NCBI GenBank assembly: GCA_021731025.1
Contig: JAKFYD010000056.1
Location: 1 to 64,000 of the forward strand
Source of the DNA: Pseudobdellovibrionaceae bacterium
GTDB taxonomy: Bacteria > Bdellovibrionota > Bdellovibrionia > Bdellovibrionales > Bdellovibrionaceae
Direction of reading: 5' to 3'
Length of the DNA stretch: 64,000 bases
Shown piece after piece: positions 17,353 to 25,783 of this stretch; position 1 is the stretch's first letter, and each line of letters opens with the position of its first letter. A program made the position numbers and the translations under genes. Under the pieces are notes generated by a model. That model had not been told where the DNA came from, did no database searches, and was given only the letters and a program-made list of their open reading frames with translations.

Positions 17353-18732
17353 ATGGAATTTCTTAATTTTATTAATGGTCAATTTGTTAAAGCTAACTCC
17401 GAAGTTGCTATGGAAAAGTTTGATCCTTTTACAGGGAAATCCATAGGATCTGCGCTTTCATCAACGGTCATTGATTTAGTTGGAGCCCTTCAGGGTGCCA
17501 AAAATGCGCTTGGTGAAATGGAAAAAATTCATTTAGAAAAGCGCGCAGAAAAACTGAATCTTTGGGCAGACATTATTATTCGCAATGCTGCATTATGGGC
17601 GCAAGAATCAGCGCGTTTTGAAGGCATGCCTGCAAATTTTTTGAAAGATGAAATTTTTCTAGGCACGACGAATTTAATTAAGAAACTTATCCAAAATCAC
17701 AGCCACACAACCGGTTTTTTCAGACCTACCGGGGTGGTCGCAATTTCAATCCCCTGGTGTCACAGCTTTTTGTTGGCTATAGAAAGAATCGTTCCCGCAT
17801 TCCTTGCCGGCAATTCTGTGATTCTTCATCTGAGCGAACCTTCACCCTTAGCTAGAATGTTGGTAGAGCTTGTGCAAAAGGCAGAATGGCCAACGGGAAG
17901 TTTACAAATTCTCTTTGGTTCTCGAGCGGAATTGGTTCCTGTTCTGGCAGGACATCCAGGTATCAATGCTCTCAGTTACGTGGGCCATGAAAAGCACCGA
18001 GAGAAAGTTGTTCAGCCGTCTTTAAGCACCGGTAAAAAAATTCAGTTAAATTTAAGTGCTAAAAACAGCTTAATATTTTTGGAAGATCCGCCGACACCTG
18101 AGGATCTTTTGCGCCAATTAAAACCTTGTTTAGTCGGGCAAGGGCAAACCGCCTGGAACACTCAGCGCATTTTCATTTTAGAATCTTTCCGCGAAAGTTT
18201 TTTGAACAAATTGAAAATAGCTTTAGAAACATTGCGCCCGGCTGAAAATGAAAACTCACCCGAGCTCAGTCTGTGGCCAGTGGTTAACTCGGAAAGAATT
18301 CAGCAACTGAAAAATGTGCGCGAGAGAATTCCCCAAGAAGAAGGAAAAGTTTTTTGGGGCGGGGAAAGGCTTCAAGAAAAAGATCAAAATGGTTTTTTTG
18401 TTCAGCCATTATTCTCGCTGGATCTGCCCAACTGTTCGGCCTGGCAGCAAGAGGACTTGCGTCTGCCCTTTTTTATTGTGACTTCGGTGAAGTACAGCCA
18501 CGAGATTGCGAAGTGGACCAATACGGGAAGTTACGGTCACAGCGCTGTCATTTGGGGGCCTACCGATAAAGCCCGCGTCTTAGGACAGAAACTTCACGTC
18601 GGGCAAGTATTCATCAATAAATGGAAAATCAGTTCGGCTCATGAGTTCACGGCCCAAAAATCATCGCGCTATGGAAGCACGGACTATCGATGGAATGGAA
18701 ATTTCTTTTCAGAGCAGACTCTGATTTTTTGA
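17353..18732 (+). CDS. Aldehyde-dehydrogenase-fold protein lacking catalytic residues
   Basis: 459 residues with the full ALDH architecture: NFINGQFVKANSEVAMEKFD at the start, GVVAISIPWCHSF (the NPWNFP region), FLAGNSVILHLSEPSPL (the KPSE region) and SYVGHEKHREK (the FTGS region). At the position of the catalytic Glu (ELGGK) it reads QLNLSAKNS, giving Asn233. At the catalytic Cys position (GQxC) it reads GQTAWNTQR, giving Ala267. The NAD-site Lys is also gone. It is thus predicted to be catalytically dead but folded. It stands alone, so no partner can be named. Confidence 0.8.
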   Translation: MEFLNFINGQFVKANSEVAMEKFDPFTGKSIGSALSSTVIDLVGALQGAKNALGEMEKIHLEKRAEKLNLWADIIIRNAALWAQESARFEGMPANFLKDEIFLGTTNLIKKLIQNHSHTTGFFRPTGVVAISIPWCHSFLLAIERIVPAFLAGNSVILHLSEPSPLARMLVELVQKAEWPTGSLQILFGSRAELVPVLAGHPGINALSYVGHEKHREKVVQPSLSTGKKIQLNLSAKNSLIFLEDPPTPEDLLRQLKPCLVGQGQTAWNTQRIFILESFRESFLNKLKIALETLRPAENENSPELSLWPVVNSERIQQLKNVRERIPQEEGKVFWGGERLQEKDQNGFFVQPLFSLDLPNCSAWQQEDLRLPFFIVTSVKYSHEIAKWTNTGSYGHSAVIWGPTDKARVLGQKLHVGQVFINKWKISSAHEFTAQKSSRYGSTDYRWNGNFFSEQTLIF

Positions 18733-18759
18733 CTGGACCTGTAAATTTCTTGTCGGTTT

Positions 18760-18981
18760 TTAGTTCAGTGAAAAAATTTTGGCGCGAGTTCTCATCTCGC
18801 ATTGGCCGCAATAAGCTTCTTCTTTAATTTGACCTTGCTCTTCCGAGCGCAAATGGCTGAGCTCTAGCTCGCTGCCGCAAAGGGCGCAATTGTTTTGGGA
18901 ATTTATAAACTCTTGCTGTTTAGGATGATCGATTTTTTCGAAGTATCTGAGCTGGCCGGATTGAGCGCTAGAATTTTGCAT
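18760..18981 (-). CDS. Small zinc-ribbon-like protein (73 aa)
   Basis: 73 residues with two CxxC knuckles, NNCALCGSEL (about 31-40) and AYCGQCEMRTR (about 57-67), spaced 22 residues apart. This is a rubredoxin/zinc-ribbon-like metal site. No function can be assigned. The N-terminal 28 residues are polar and lack a signal peptide, so it is cytoplasmic. A good GAGGTCA ribosome site lies upstream of the ATG. Confidence 0.7.
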   Translation of the reverse strand: MQNSSAQSGQLRYFEKIDHPKQQEFINSQNNCALCGSELELSHLRSEEQGQIKEEAYCGQCEMRTRAKIFSLN

Positions 18982-19033
18982 GACTTGACCTCACGTTGTG
19001 GAGCTATTCAATGCAAAACTGATTCCCTGGATC

Positions 19034-19432
19034 TTAGTTGAGGATTCGGTCTTTCTCTTCGGGTGTAGGAAGGCGACAGGTGTCGCGACGACCAAACAAA
19101 CTGTAACGATATCGAGCTATTCCTCGGTAAACCCAATCTCGCAGCGGGCGAGGAATCATAAGTAGAATGCTCGCAAAGGCTCCCCACAGGCCACCGACGT
19201 CTTGCAAACATTTCAGTGCACCTGTCGAGCGATCATCAATTTGGCCGTCGTGGAAATACACTACGGTTTCTAGATCGTGAGTTGAACCTAGACGTGAAGC
19301 TGGTAAATATTTTTTAGCGGATTCTCCCTGCAGGGAAGCAAATTTGATGTGCTGTTTGTGATCAAGTCGCATCATAAGATCGATCCAACGGTTACAAAGC
19401 GAACAATGGCCATCAAAAAAAAGAATTTTCAT
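19034..19432 (-). CDS. DCC-family thiol-disulfide oxidoreductase-like protein (DUF393)
   Basis: 132 residues starting MKILFFDGHCSLCNRWIDLM: the DxxCxxC motif that names the DCC family, followed by the typical FASLQGESAKKYLP, ETVVYFHDGQIDDRSTGALK and a C-terminal RYRYSLFGRRDTCRLPT. The family has a thioredoxin-related fold and is presumed redox active. Its ATG overlaps the ddl stop by four bases. Confidence 0.88.
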   Translation of the reverse strand: MKILFFDGHCSLCNRWIDLMMRLDHKQHIKFASLQGESAKKYLPASRLGSTHDLETVVYFHDGQIDDRSTGALKCLQDVGGLWGAFASILLMIPRPLRDWVYRGIARYRYSLFGRRDTCRLPTPEEKDRILN

Positions 19433-20454
19433 CGATATCGATTTTCAGCGAGCATAATCATTTCATCCACAAAGGTTTTCATCGAAATTTTTTCGACTTC
19501 AAGTTGCTGCGGAAAAAAAGAAGCTTTGGTCATTCCAGGCAAAGTGTTCGTTTCCAAAAATACAGGTCCTCTTGCGGTCAGAATCATATCTGTGCGCGAG
19601 TAACCGTAGCAGGAAAAAGTTCTGTGAGATTGCAGCGCCAATTGCTGACATTGCTTCATTTCATCGGGACTTAATTCAGCTGGAGTAATCTCTTTGGATC
19701 CACGGCCCAAGTATTTTCCTTCATAATCGAAGTTGCTTCCCAGCTCGAGAATCACCTCTGAAGCAGGTAAAGCGCGAAGCTCTCCATGAAAATCAAAGAC
19801 ACCGACAGTCAGCTCGCGACCTTCGACGAATTCTTCAGCTAACATGTCCCATCTCTGTAAATCTTTAAAGGCATTTTCCAATTGCATGCTGTTTGTTACG
19901 ATGTGAAGGCCAAAGCTCGAACCACTGGCTACCGGTTTGACGACAATCTTTTTTTTCTGCTGGAAAAAATCCAGCAATTTTTTTTCTTGCAGGGAAAGAG
20001 CTTCGGGCGTGTTTGCAAGATCCAGTTCCAATTGATTGGCTAGGGGAATACGCGCTTGTCGAGCTTTCTCTTTGGTCAGCAACTTGTTAAAGCATAAAGC
20101 GCTCGAAGCTGAACCTGATCCTGTGAAAGGAACGTGATTTTCCTCGAAAAGCTTTTGAAATTTCCCGTCTTCGCCCTCGGTGCCGTGAAGGCCTATAAAC
20201 ACAGTTTTGTTTTTAAGAAGGGGCAGGGCCTGGGGCAAACTTTTTGCGAGCGGGGGATTTTTTGGTTGCAGTAAATTTTTAAAAGGCTCTGGGTGATGTT
20301 GAAGTTCATTGATACTGACATCATAAACTTCACCAGTGGGTGCGATAAACCAGGCGACAGGGTTATATAAATACTGGACGATATTTTGCGCCGAGGCCGT
20401 GGAAACCAACTTCTCATCGGAAGTTCCACCAAAAAGAAGTACAACTTGATTCAT
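19429..20454 (-). CDS. ddl: D-alanine-D-alanine ligase
   Basis: 341 residues of the ATP-grasp fold; it makes the D-Ala-D-Ala dipeptide for peptidoglycan. Landmarks are NQVVLLFGGTSDEKLVS at the start, FIGLHGTEGEDGKFQKLFEE, VKPVASGSSFGLHIV (about 165-180) and RTDMILTARGPVFLETN with the metal-binding Glu/Asn, then TLPGMTKASFFPQ. The ATG at 20454 has AGGAAGG upstream and gives the standard length. It begins 13 bases after elbB and overlaps the DCC gene by four. Confidence 0.92.
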   Translation of the reverse strand: MNQVVLLFGGTSDEKLVSTASAQNIVQYLYNPVAWFIAPTGEVYDVSINELQHHPEPFKNLLQPKNPPLAKSLPQALPLLKNKTVFIGLHGTEGEDGKFQKLFEENHVPFTGSGSASSALCFNKLLTKEKARQARIPLANQLELDLANTPEALSLQEKKLLDFFQQKKKIVVKPVASGSSFGLHIVTNSMQLENAFKDLQRWDMLAEEFVEGRELTVGVFDFHGELRALPASEVILELGSNFDYEGKYLGRGSKEITPAELSPDEMKQCQQLALQSHRTFSCYGYSRTDMILTARGPVFLETNTLPGMTKASFFPQQLEVEKISMKTFVDEMIMLAENRYR

Positions 20455-20467
20455 AAATTTTTCCTTC

Positions 20468-21136
20468 CTAGGACATTTCGACCAATTCATTCGCCAATCC
20501 AGAAATTCCTTTAAAAATTTCAAAAGGTTTGGCTGGGCCCATGTACGCCGGTGTCGTTATAATTTTGTGATCGCGATCCGTAATAAAATCATCGGCGGGG
20601 CAAGGGACATGTTGAGCTCCTGTCTTTTGCACTTCTGCAACAGCTTCAGAGTCTGTTCCTACTGTTAGCGTGATTCGTTTTTTTCCTAAAACACAAGCTA
20701 ACAGCGTAGGCGCTATGCAAACCGCACCAATGGGTTTTTCAGCTTCGTAAAATTCAGTGATGATGCGTTTTATTTCGGGAAGGACAGTGGCCTTTGCGCC
20801 GGCGCTGGACCAATTCGATAAATGAGTGGCTGCGCCCCTACCACCAGCAATAGCTAAACCATCAAAGTCGCTGACTTTCAGTTCAGTCAAGTCTTTCACT
20901 TGGCCTCGAGCGATGCGTGCTGATTCTTGAAGTAGATTTCTTTTTTCACCGTTCGTCAGGGGTTCGCCGGTTAAATGATCGATGGGTGTAATATTCATAT
21001 CGGGAGCAAAACAAAAAAAGTCAGCTCCGGCTTGGCCAAGACTGATCATTAAACTTACGGCTTCTGCGATTTCGCTGCCGTCGCGATGACCGCAGCCAGA
21101 CAGAATAAGTGCAATTTTTTTTTGGACTTTGATCAT
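20468..21136 (-). CDS. elbB: ElbB-type glyoxalase (DJ-1/PfpI fold)
   Basis: 222 residues. The N-terminus IALILSGCGHRDGSEIAEAV, then CFAPDMNITPIDHLTGE, GLAIAGGRGAATHLSNW and PIGAVCIAPTLLACVLG (nucleophile-elbow Cys about 137) are diagnostic for ElbB, once linked to isoprenoid synthesis and shown to have glyoxalase-like activity. ATG 21136 is preceded by GAGGAAG at good spacing; an upstream GTG (21148) lies inside that ribosome site. First gene of an elbB-ddl-DCC unit. Confidence 0.92.
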   Translation of the reverse strand: MIKVQKKIALILSGCGHRDGSEIAEAVSLMISLGQAGADFFCFAPDMNITPIDHLTGEPLTNGEKRNLLQESARIARGQVKDLTELKVSDFDGLAIAGGRGAATHLSNWSSAGAKATVLPEIKRIITEFYEAEKPIGAVCIAPTLLACVLGKKRITLTVGTDSEAVAEVQKTGAQHVPCPADDFITDRDHKIITTPAYMGPAKPFEIFKGISGLANELVEMS

Positions 21137-21156
21137 AAACTTCCTCACTCGACTTA

Positions 21157-21177
21157 ATTTAGGAAGTAGTCCTAAAT
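21157..21177. repeat. Hairpin between lipoprotein and elbB
   Basis: ATTTAGGA, five bases, TCCTAAAT: a perfect 8-bp palindrome lying between the lipoprotein stop (21181) and the elbB ribosome site. It is too AT-rich for a strong terminator; an operator or mRNA-stability hairpin is as likely. Confidence 0.4.
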
Positions 21178-21180
21178 CGT

Positions 21181-22089
21181 CTAAGGGGCTGCGGGGGTTC
21201 CTCGACGGAAATCCTTCAGCTTATGACATACACTAACAGGAAATTTTTGAGATTGGTAAGTCGTAATTCCCTCGTAACAATACTCGACAAGGCGAGACAA
21301 AAAAGGAAGATCATTGGAAATTTTCAGTTTGATAATGGCTTTGGATTTACTTTCCGTGTTGGTTTCGGGGTCCACAGCGCTGATAAAAGCCACCAATTGC
21401 ACTCGAGTTAATTTCCATCGGCAGCCAGGAATTCCGCGACAAGAAGCATCAGCGCGAATTTCTGAGGGCACATCTTCTTCGATAATTTCACTTTCCAATT
21501 TAAAACATTCGATGCCTTGTTGGCCGCAAAGGAAAACGATTCCCCGAAACATCTCGTAGGGGCTTAACTGGATTTCATCTTCAGTGTCTTTTGTTTGAAC
21601 TTGATCCGAGAAAGGGCGACGGATCTCGAGGTCTTTGGTCATTTCACTGAGCACATGGGTCGAAACCGTGGACTCAGAATTTGTTTCACGACTGGCCGTT
21701 TCTTTACGGTAACCTAATTTTTTTTCGCGAGTGGACAGGCGAGATTGCTGGCCTTCAACAATCTCTTCAGCTTGCACCAACATATGAATGTAGCGAGCCG
21801 GGGATTGATCTTCTAACACAACGTCCTCGAGCTGAGTGACGGTGAAGCCTTTTCTTAAAGTCACTCGCGGATCAAGGCTACTGATCTTGATGGATTTTTC
21901 GGTCGCTAGAAAATCGTCCTTTTGCACTTGCTCGAGACTGGTATTTCCCCAAGATGTGATCATCTTTTCGGCGATCTCTTCAGCTTGCAGTGGCGCCCCA
22001 AGATCTTCTTCCATTTTAGGAATCTTCATGCAGGACGTGTTTGCTACAAGCAAGACTCCTGTCAGCGCCAGTGTTTTGAAAAAACTCAT
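21181..22089 (-). CDS. Putative lipoprotein, unknown function
   Basis: 302 residues starting MSFFKTLALTGVLLVANTSC with a lipobox-like end at Cys20. The mature protein has a central polar Ser/Thr/Glu linker (about 120-165) separating two mixed regions. Five cysteines in the C-terminal half (FLCGQQGIECFKLE, ASCRGIPGCRWKL, VEYCYEG, SVCHKL) suggest disulfides. No known domain recognised. The start overlaps the GNAT stop by four bases, so they are one transcript. Confidence 0.65.
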   Translation of the reverse strand: MSFFKTLALTGVLLVANTSCMKIPKMEEDLGAPLQAEEIAEKMITSWGNTSLEQVQKDDFLATEKSIKISSLDPRVTLRKGFTVTQLEDVVLEDQSPARYIHMLVQAEEIVEGQQSRLSTREKKLGYRKETASRETNSESTVSTHVLSEMTKDLEIRRPFSDQVQTKDTEDEIQLSPYEMFRGIVFLCGQQGIECFKLESEIIEEDVPSEIRADASCRGIPGCRWKLTRVQLVAFISAVDPETNTESKSKAIIKLKISNDLPFLSRLVEYCYEGITTYQSQKFPVSVCHKLKDFRRGTPAAP

Positions 22090-23177
22090 ACGGAATCCCA
22101 GCCCCAGATCCACAAAGGAAGAGGTAAAACTTTTTCCAGTTTAGCCAGTGTGGCTGGCGAAAACATATCTAAAGCTTTGTAATCGACGGGACCGAAGATC
22201 AATCGGGTCATATCCGCCTCCGCAGAGACAGTCACAATTTCAGAACCTGCACCGAACCAGTAAACGCCGTTTCGTTTTTCCAAAACAACATCGGGGCAAG
22301 CCTCTGAACGAAAGGCCCTTTTGATTTTTGCCGAGAGCTGATCGAATTGGAGAATTCGGATCATTCCTAAAAAGCCATCATTCATAACTAATTTTTGCGC
22401 TTGTAACTTTTGAATTAAATTCGAAGAGTGTCGGGGCACTATAAGAGTTTTTGTTTGCTGAGTTGTTTTGTAAATGTAACTCAACAGGGACAAAAGATGA
22501 GTGACGGACCCCCCCCATTCATGGATGTAGCCACTCAGATCAGCGCCTTTACCCTCAATGGCATATGCCACGAGTTGGTTGTTAGCATCCCAAGCCGTGA
22601 AAACTTTAGTTTCGGGAATGCTCAAAAATTTTCGAGTCTCTTCAAGAGTGCGAGCCGATGCGACACTGTGCTGGGAATAAAGTCGAAGCACCGCTTCGGG
22701 AGCAATCTTTGCGTCAGTAGAAAAGCGAACTCCCGGTTGGGCTTCGCCAACAGGTTTATCGATAATAAAACTGAGCTCCGAGCCCGCCAGTTCAAAATTC
22801 ATTTTGCGATAGAAATCGAAAAGGTTTGTCCACAAAATCGCCACATCGCAATTTTGTTGTTCAGCCAATTGCACACATTCGGTAATGATCTGACGACTGA
22901 GGCCTTGGTCCCGATGGGCTTCGTCTGTAACGACGGAGCCAATTGCAGCGACTTTGAAGATCACGTGAGGGCTTTTGACGACCAGAGGTTTAACCACGGC
23001 GTGAGATATAACGTTGTCGTTATTCTTGAAAATACGAATGTTGTGTAAATTCTGCAGTGTCAGCGCTGTTGGGTATTCGCTGTTGATGGACCACGACTTA
23101 CCCGAACGTAAGTTTTTGTTCAGGAATTCAAGCAATTGTGGCCATTCAGCCTCTGCGGGGGGACGAGGTCCTTCCAT
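22086..23177 (-). CDS. GNAT-family acetyltransferase with C-terminal extension
   Basis: 363 residues. The N-terminal half is a GNAT domain: FKVAAIGSVVTDEAHRDQGL carries the acetyl-CoA loop (RDQGLSRQII, about 94-103), and QNCDVAILWTNLFDFYRKMN is the following strand-helix with the usual Tyr. The C-terminal 170 residues (from about 190) look like a second, degenerate GNAT-like or sterol-carrier-type region, as in the Eis-related group. The substrate is unknown. It heads the minus-strand unit with the lipoprotein gene. Confidence 0.75.
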   Translation of the reverse strand: MEGPRPPAEAEWPQLLEFLNKNLRSGKSWSINSEYPTALTLQNLHNIRIFKNNDNVISHAVVKPLVVKSPHVIFKVAAIGSVVTDEAHRDQGLSRQIITECVQLAEQQNCDVAILWTNLFDFYRKMNFELAGSELSFIIDKPVGEAQPGVRFSTDAKIAPEAVLRLYSQHSVASARTLEETRKFLSIPETKVFTAWDANNQLVAYAIEGKGADLSGYIHEWGGSVTHLLSLLSYIYKTTQQTKTLIVPRHSSNLIQKLQAQKLVMNDGFLGMIRILQFDQLSAKIKRAFRSEACPDVVLEKRNGVYWFGAGSEIVTVSAEADMTRLIFGPVDYKALDMFSPATLAKLEKVLPLPLWIWGWDSV

Positions 23178-23335
23178 GGTACTCTCCTAATCTTTTTTTA
23201 CTCTCTTAATTTTAGCTTTTTTCAGGGCTCTTCCCAGTCTCGATTCTTAAAAAGGCCTAAAATGCGTCTTAGGTCTTGAGTCCAGTTTGACTTAAGGAGA
23301 GGAAAATTATAGTTTGACCAGCTCTGGAGGCGTGA

Positions 23336-23578
23336 ATGGCAGATCTTTCGCAAAAGTGGAAAGACAATAAACCCGGCAAGATGTTTGTTGATCAATCTTG
23401 CATTGCTTGCGATGCCTGTGTTCTTTCGGCTCCCAAAAACTTTTCAATGCATGAAGAGGACGGTCACGCCTATGTTGCAAAACAGCCGGAAACTCCCGAA
23501 GAAGAAGCTGCCTGCAAGGAAGCCATGGAAGGATGTCCCGTCGAAGCCATCGGCGATTTCGGTAGCAAAGGCGAGTAA
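23336..23578 (+). CDS. 4Fe-4S single-cluster ferredoxin
   Basis: 80 residues. SCIACDACVLSAP gives three cluster Cys in CxxCxxC spacing (about 22-28) and EGCPVEAIG gives the distal CP (about 67). This is the layout of small Thermotoga/Bacillus-type single-cluster ferredoxins. Electron partner unknown. A good CTGGAGG ribosome site precedes the ATG. Its 3' end overlaps the nth reading frame. Confidence 0.88.
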   Translation: MADLSQKWKDNKPGKMFVDQSCIACDACVLSAPKNFSMHEEDGHAYVAKQPETPEEEAACKEAMEGCPVEAIGDFGSKGE

Positions 23579-24239
23579 AACCGCTCTCAAAAAATCTAAA
23601 AAATTTATCTTTAATCGTGAGCATGCCCCGATCGTCTTAAAAAAATTGCAGAAGTATTATCCTGATGCTCACTGTGCCTTGAAACATAAAAATTCTTTCG
23701 AACTTTTAGTCGCCACAATTCTATCTGCTCAGTGCACAGACGAAAGAGTCAACAAAGTCACGCCGGATTTATTTGCAAAATTTCCCACAGTTTATGCTTT
23801 GGCAAAAGCGGATATCAAAGTTGTTGAAAATTTAATTCGCACAGTTGGTTTCTATCACAACAAATCTAAAAATCTCATTTCATGCGCTCAAACCTTAGTG
23901 AAAGAGTTTGATGGCGAACTGCCGCGCACGGTAGAGGAAATGACAACTTTAGCAGGTGTAGGGCGTAAAACAGCGAACGTCGTCCTGGGCAATAGCTTTG
24001 GTTTAAAAACAGGCATTGCTGTGGACACTCATGTGGGCCGCTTGAGTTATCGCCTGGGTTGGAGCAAATTCACCGATCCTGTTCAAATCGAAAAAGATCT
24101 TATGGAGCTTTTTCCGGAAGAAGATTGGATTAGAATTTCCCATCTTGTTATTTTTCATGGGCGACAAATTTGTACCGCGCGATCCCCCGCATGTCATCGT
24201 TGCTTTCTTTTTGACCATTGCCCGAAGAATGGGGTTTAA
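23472..24239 (+). CDS. nth: Endonuclease III
   Basis: Base-excision DNA glycosylase/AP lyase for oxidised pyrimidines. Landmarks: NSFELLVATILSAQCTDERV, the helix-hairpin-helix TLAGVGRKTANVVLGN with the catalytic Lys, the catalytic Asp in IAVDTHVGRLS, and the 4Fe-4S loop ICTARSPACHRCFLFDHC (C-x6-C-x2-C-x5-C). The homologous region begins near base 23610 (NREHAPIVLKKL). No ATG, GTG or TTG lies in frame between 23472 and there, so 23472 (ATG inside the ferredoxin gene) is the nearest standard start and would add about 45 extra residues; a rare ATT/CTG start near the ferredoxin stop is possible. Confidence 0.85.
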   Translation: MLQNSRKLPKKKLPARKPWKDVPSKPSAISVAKASKTALKKSKKFIFNREHAPIVLKKLQKYYPDAHCALKHKNSFELLVATILSAQCTDERVNKVTPDLFAKFPTVYALAKADIKVVENLIRTVGFYHNKSKNLISCAQTLVKEFDGELPRTVEEMTTLAGVGRKTANVVLGNSFGLKTGIAVDTHVGRLSYRLGWSKFTDPVQIEKDLMELFPEEDWIRISHLVIFHGRQICTARSPACHRCFLFDHCPKNGV

Positions 24240-24729
24240 TCGCTATATGTTGGTGGCCTTTCTTGAATCAGTTAAATACACCGGGCATCTTGTGCCCATC
24301 TCGTTCCTTAGAATTTTCTTGGGATATTATTATTTTCAGCAAGCCTTTGCTCATTTTAAAAGTGATTTTTTAGTTCGCCCCCAGATCGCCGAACAAATTT
24401 CTGAATTCTTGCCTTTGAGTCATGCACCCGAATGGTACCGATTTTTTATTACGTCTCAATTTATTCCTCACTGGCAGGGATTAGCCTTTTTAATTACGGG
24501 TTTCGAATTTGCTTTGGCACTTTCTTATATTTTTGGTTACGTGGTTAGACCCATGGCTTTGCTGGCCGTTTTTTTCTGCGCGAACATGTTATTTATTTCC
24601 GGTTCAGCCCAAGAAGATCTTTTCAAAACTTTTTTAGCCATTCATTTTGTATTGGCTTGGGTGGGTGCTGGTCGCTGTTTAGGGATGGATTATTATTTCT
24701 TTAAACGCCGCCGCGGGATCTGGTGGTAA
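24229..24729 (+). CDS. DoxX-like membrane protein
   Basis: About 166 residues with four membrane helices, SFLRIFLGYYYFQQAFAHF, GLAFLITGFEFALALSYIF, AVFFCANMLFISG and FLAIHFVLAWVGAG, in the order of DoxX/SURF4-like proteins, including the polar helix-2 region. Function of this member is unknown; relatives act in quinone or thiosulfate redox. The start may be ATG 24229 (overlapping nth) or ATG 24247. Confidence 0.65.
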   Translation: MGFNRYMLVAFLESVKYTGHLVPISFLRIFLGYYYFQQAFAHFKSDFLVRPQIAEQISEFLPLSHAPEWYRFFITSQFIPHWQGLAFLITGFEFALALSYIFGYVVRPMALLAVFFCANMLFISGSAQEDLFKTFLAIHFVLAWVGAGRCLGMDYYFFKRRRGIWW

Positions 24730-24730
24730 A

Positions 24731-25783
24731 TTGCGACATGTAATTATTTACCTCACTTTAGTTTACTTGGTCCTTTTTTTGGCGGTGTTGAATCGGCAAC
24801 AAAAAAAAGAAGGCTTCGATAATACAAACAATGTGCGAATTTTTGCTTACTCGTCTTTCACCAGCTTGACGGGTCCTGGTCCAAAGCTGAAAGAGCTTTT
24901 CGAGAAAACCTGCAATTGTCGTTTGGAATTCGTGGATGGCAATGATGCCGGAATGCTTTTGCAACGATTGAAGCTCGAGAGTGAAAGTTTAGGCGCCGAT
25001 CTTGTGATTGGATTTGATCAGTATGATTTGCAGAAAGCCCTGAGCGAATACAAATGGCGCAAATTGGATTTTTCGAATCTTAATATTGAACCTGAAGTTA
25101 AGCCTGCTTTAGCCAACAGTTATTTTGTCCCTTACGACTGGGGCGTGTTGGGATTTATCACTCGCAAGAATGAACTTAAAAATGTGCCTGCGAAATTGGA
25201 TGATCTCTTAAATCCCGAATTCGCGCGTAAGATTGCACTGCAAGATCCACGATCCTCGTCCCCGGGTATGCAATTTCTTTTTTGGGTGATTCGCACCAAG
25301 GGGGAAGAAGAGGGCTTGCGTTTTATCCAAAGAATGTTTGATCAGGTTCATAGTTATTCTCCATCCTGGTCGATGGCTTACGGGCTTTTTCAAAAGAAGA
25401 AAGCCTCACTTGTTTATTCCTATTTAACTTCGCCTTTGTACCACGAGATGATCGAAAAGGACACCAACTACGAAGCTTTGCCTTTCATGGAACCTTTAGC
25501 TGTTCAGTATGAATTTTTAGGAATTCCTGATTTCTGCAAACAGTGCGCTCTGGCCGAGCAATTCGTAAATTTGATGCTTTCACCGGAAGGTCAGAAAATC
25601 ATCATGGAATCCAATTTCATGTTCCCAGTTCTGAAAGATGTGCGCAAAGGAACTTCTTTCCAAGCCGTGAGTGAGCAAATGATAAAAGATAAAAATCTAT
25701 TGCCCTTTGAAATTCCTTCCAACACAGACATTGAACGATTGCTCAAGCGCTGGTCTGAATTGCGTCGGGGCGAAAAAAATTGA
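24731..25783 (+). CDS. thiB: Thiamine-type ABC importer, periplasmic binding protein
   Basis: 350 residues with a TTG start. An N-terminal helix (VIIYLTLVYLVLFLAVLN) serves as an uncleaved or poorly cleaved signal anchor. The mature part matches thiamine-binding ThiB: FAYSSFTSLTGPGPKLKELF, FVDGNDAGMLLQRLKLES, LGADLVIGFDQYDL, and PYDWGVLGFITR. Two Cys in CNC and KQC positions may pair. ThiB binds thiamine, its phosphates or related pyrimidines; which one cannot be told from sequence. It overlaps the permease gene by four bases. Confidence 0.85.
   Translation: MRHVIIYLTLVYLVLFLAVLNRQQKKEGFDNTNNVRIFAYSSFTSLTGPGPKLKELFEKTCNCRLEFVDGNDAGMLLQRLKLESESLGADLVIGFDQYDLQKALSEYKWRKLDFSNLNIEPEVKPALANSYFVPYDWGVLGFITRKNELKNVPAKLDDLLNPEFARKIALQDPRSSSPGMQFLFWVIRTKGEEEGLRFIQRMFDQVHSYSPSWSMAYGLFQKKKASLVYSYLTSPLYHEMIEKDTNYEALPFMEPLAVQYEFLGIPDFCKQCALAEQFVNLMLSPEGQKIIMESNFMFPVLKDVRKGTSFQAVSEQMIKDKNLLPFEIPSNTDIERLLKRWSELRRGEKN

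Noticed and set aside
23288-23325. TTGACT followed by TATAGT before the ferredoxin gene as a sigma-70 promoter
   Set aside because: The spacing is only 15 bases, so the call is too weak to list as a feature.
24600-24731. TPP riboswitch before the thiamine-type importer
   Set aside because: The genes are overlapped with DoxX and nth, there is no leader, and the conserved CUGAGA core was not found upstream.
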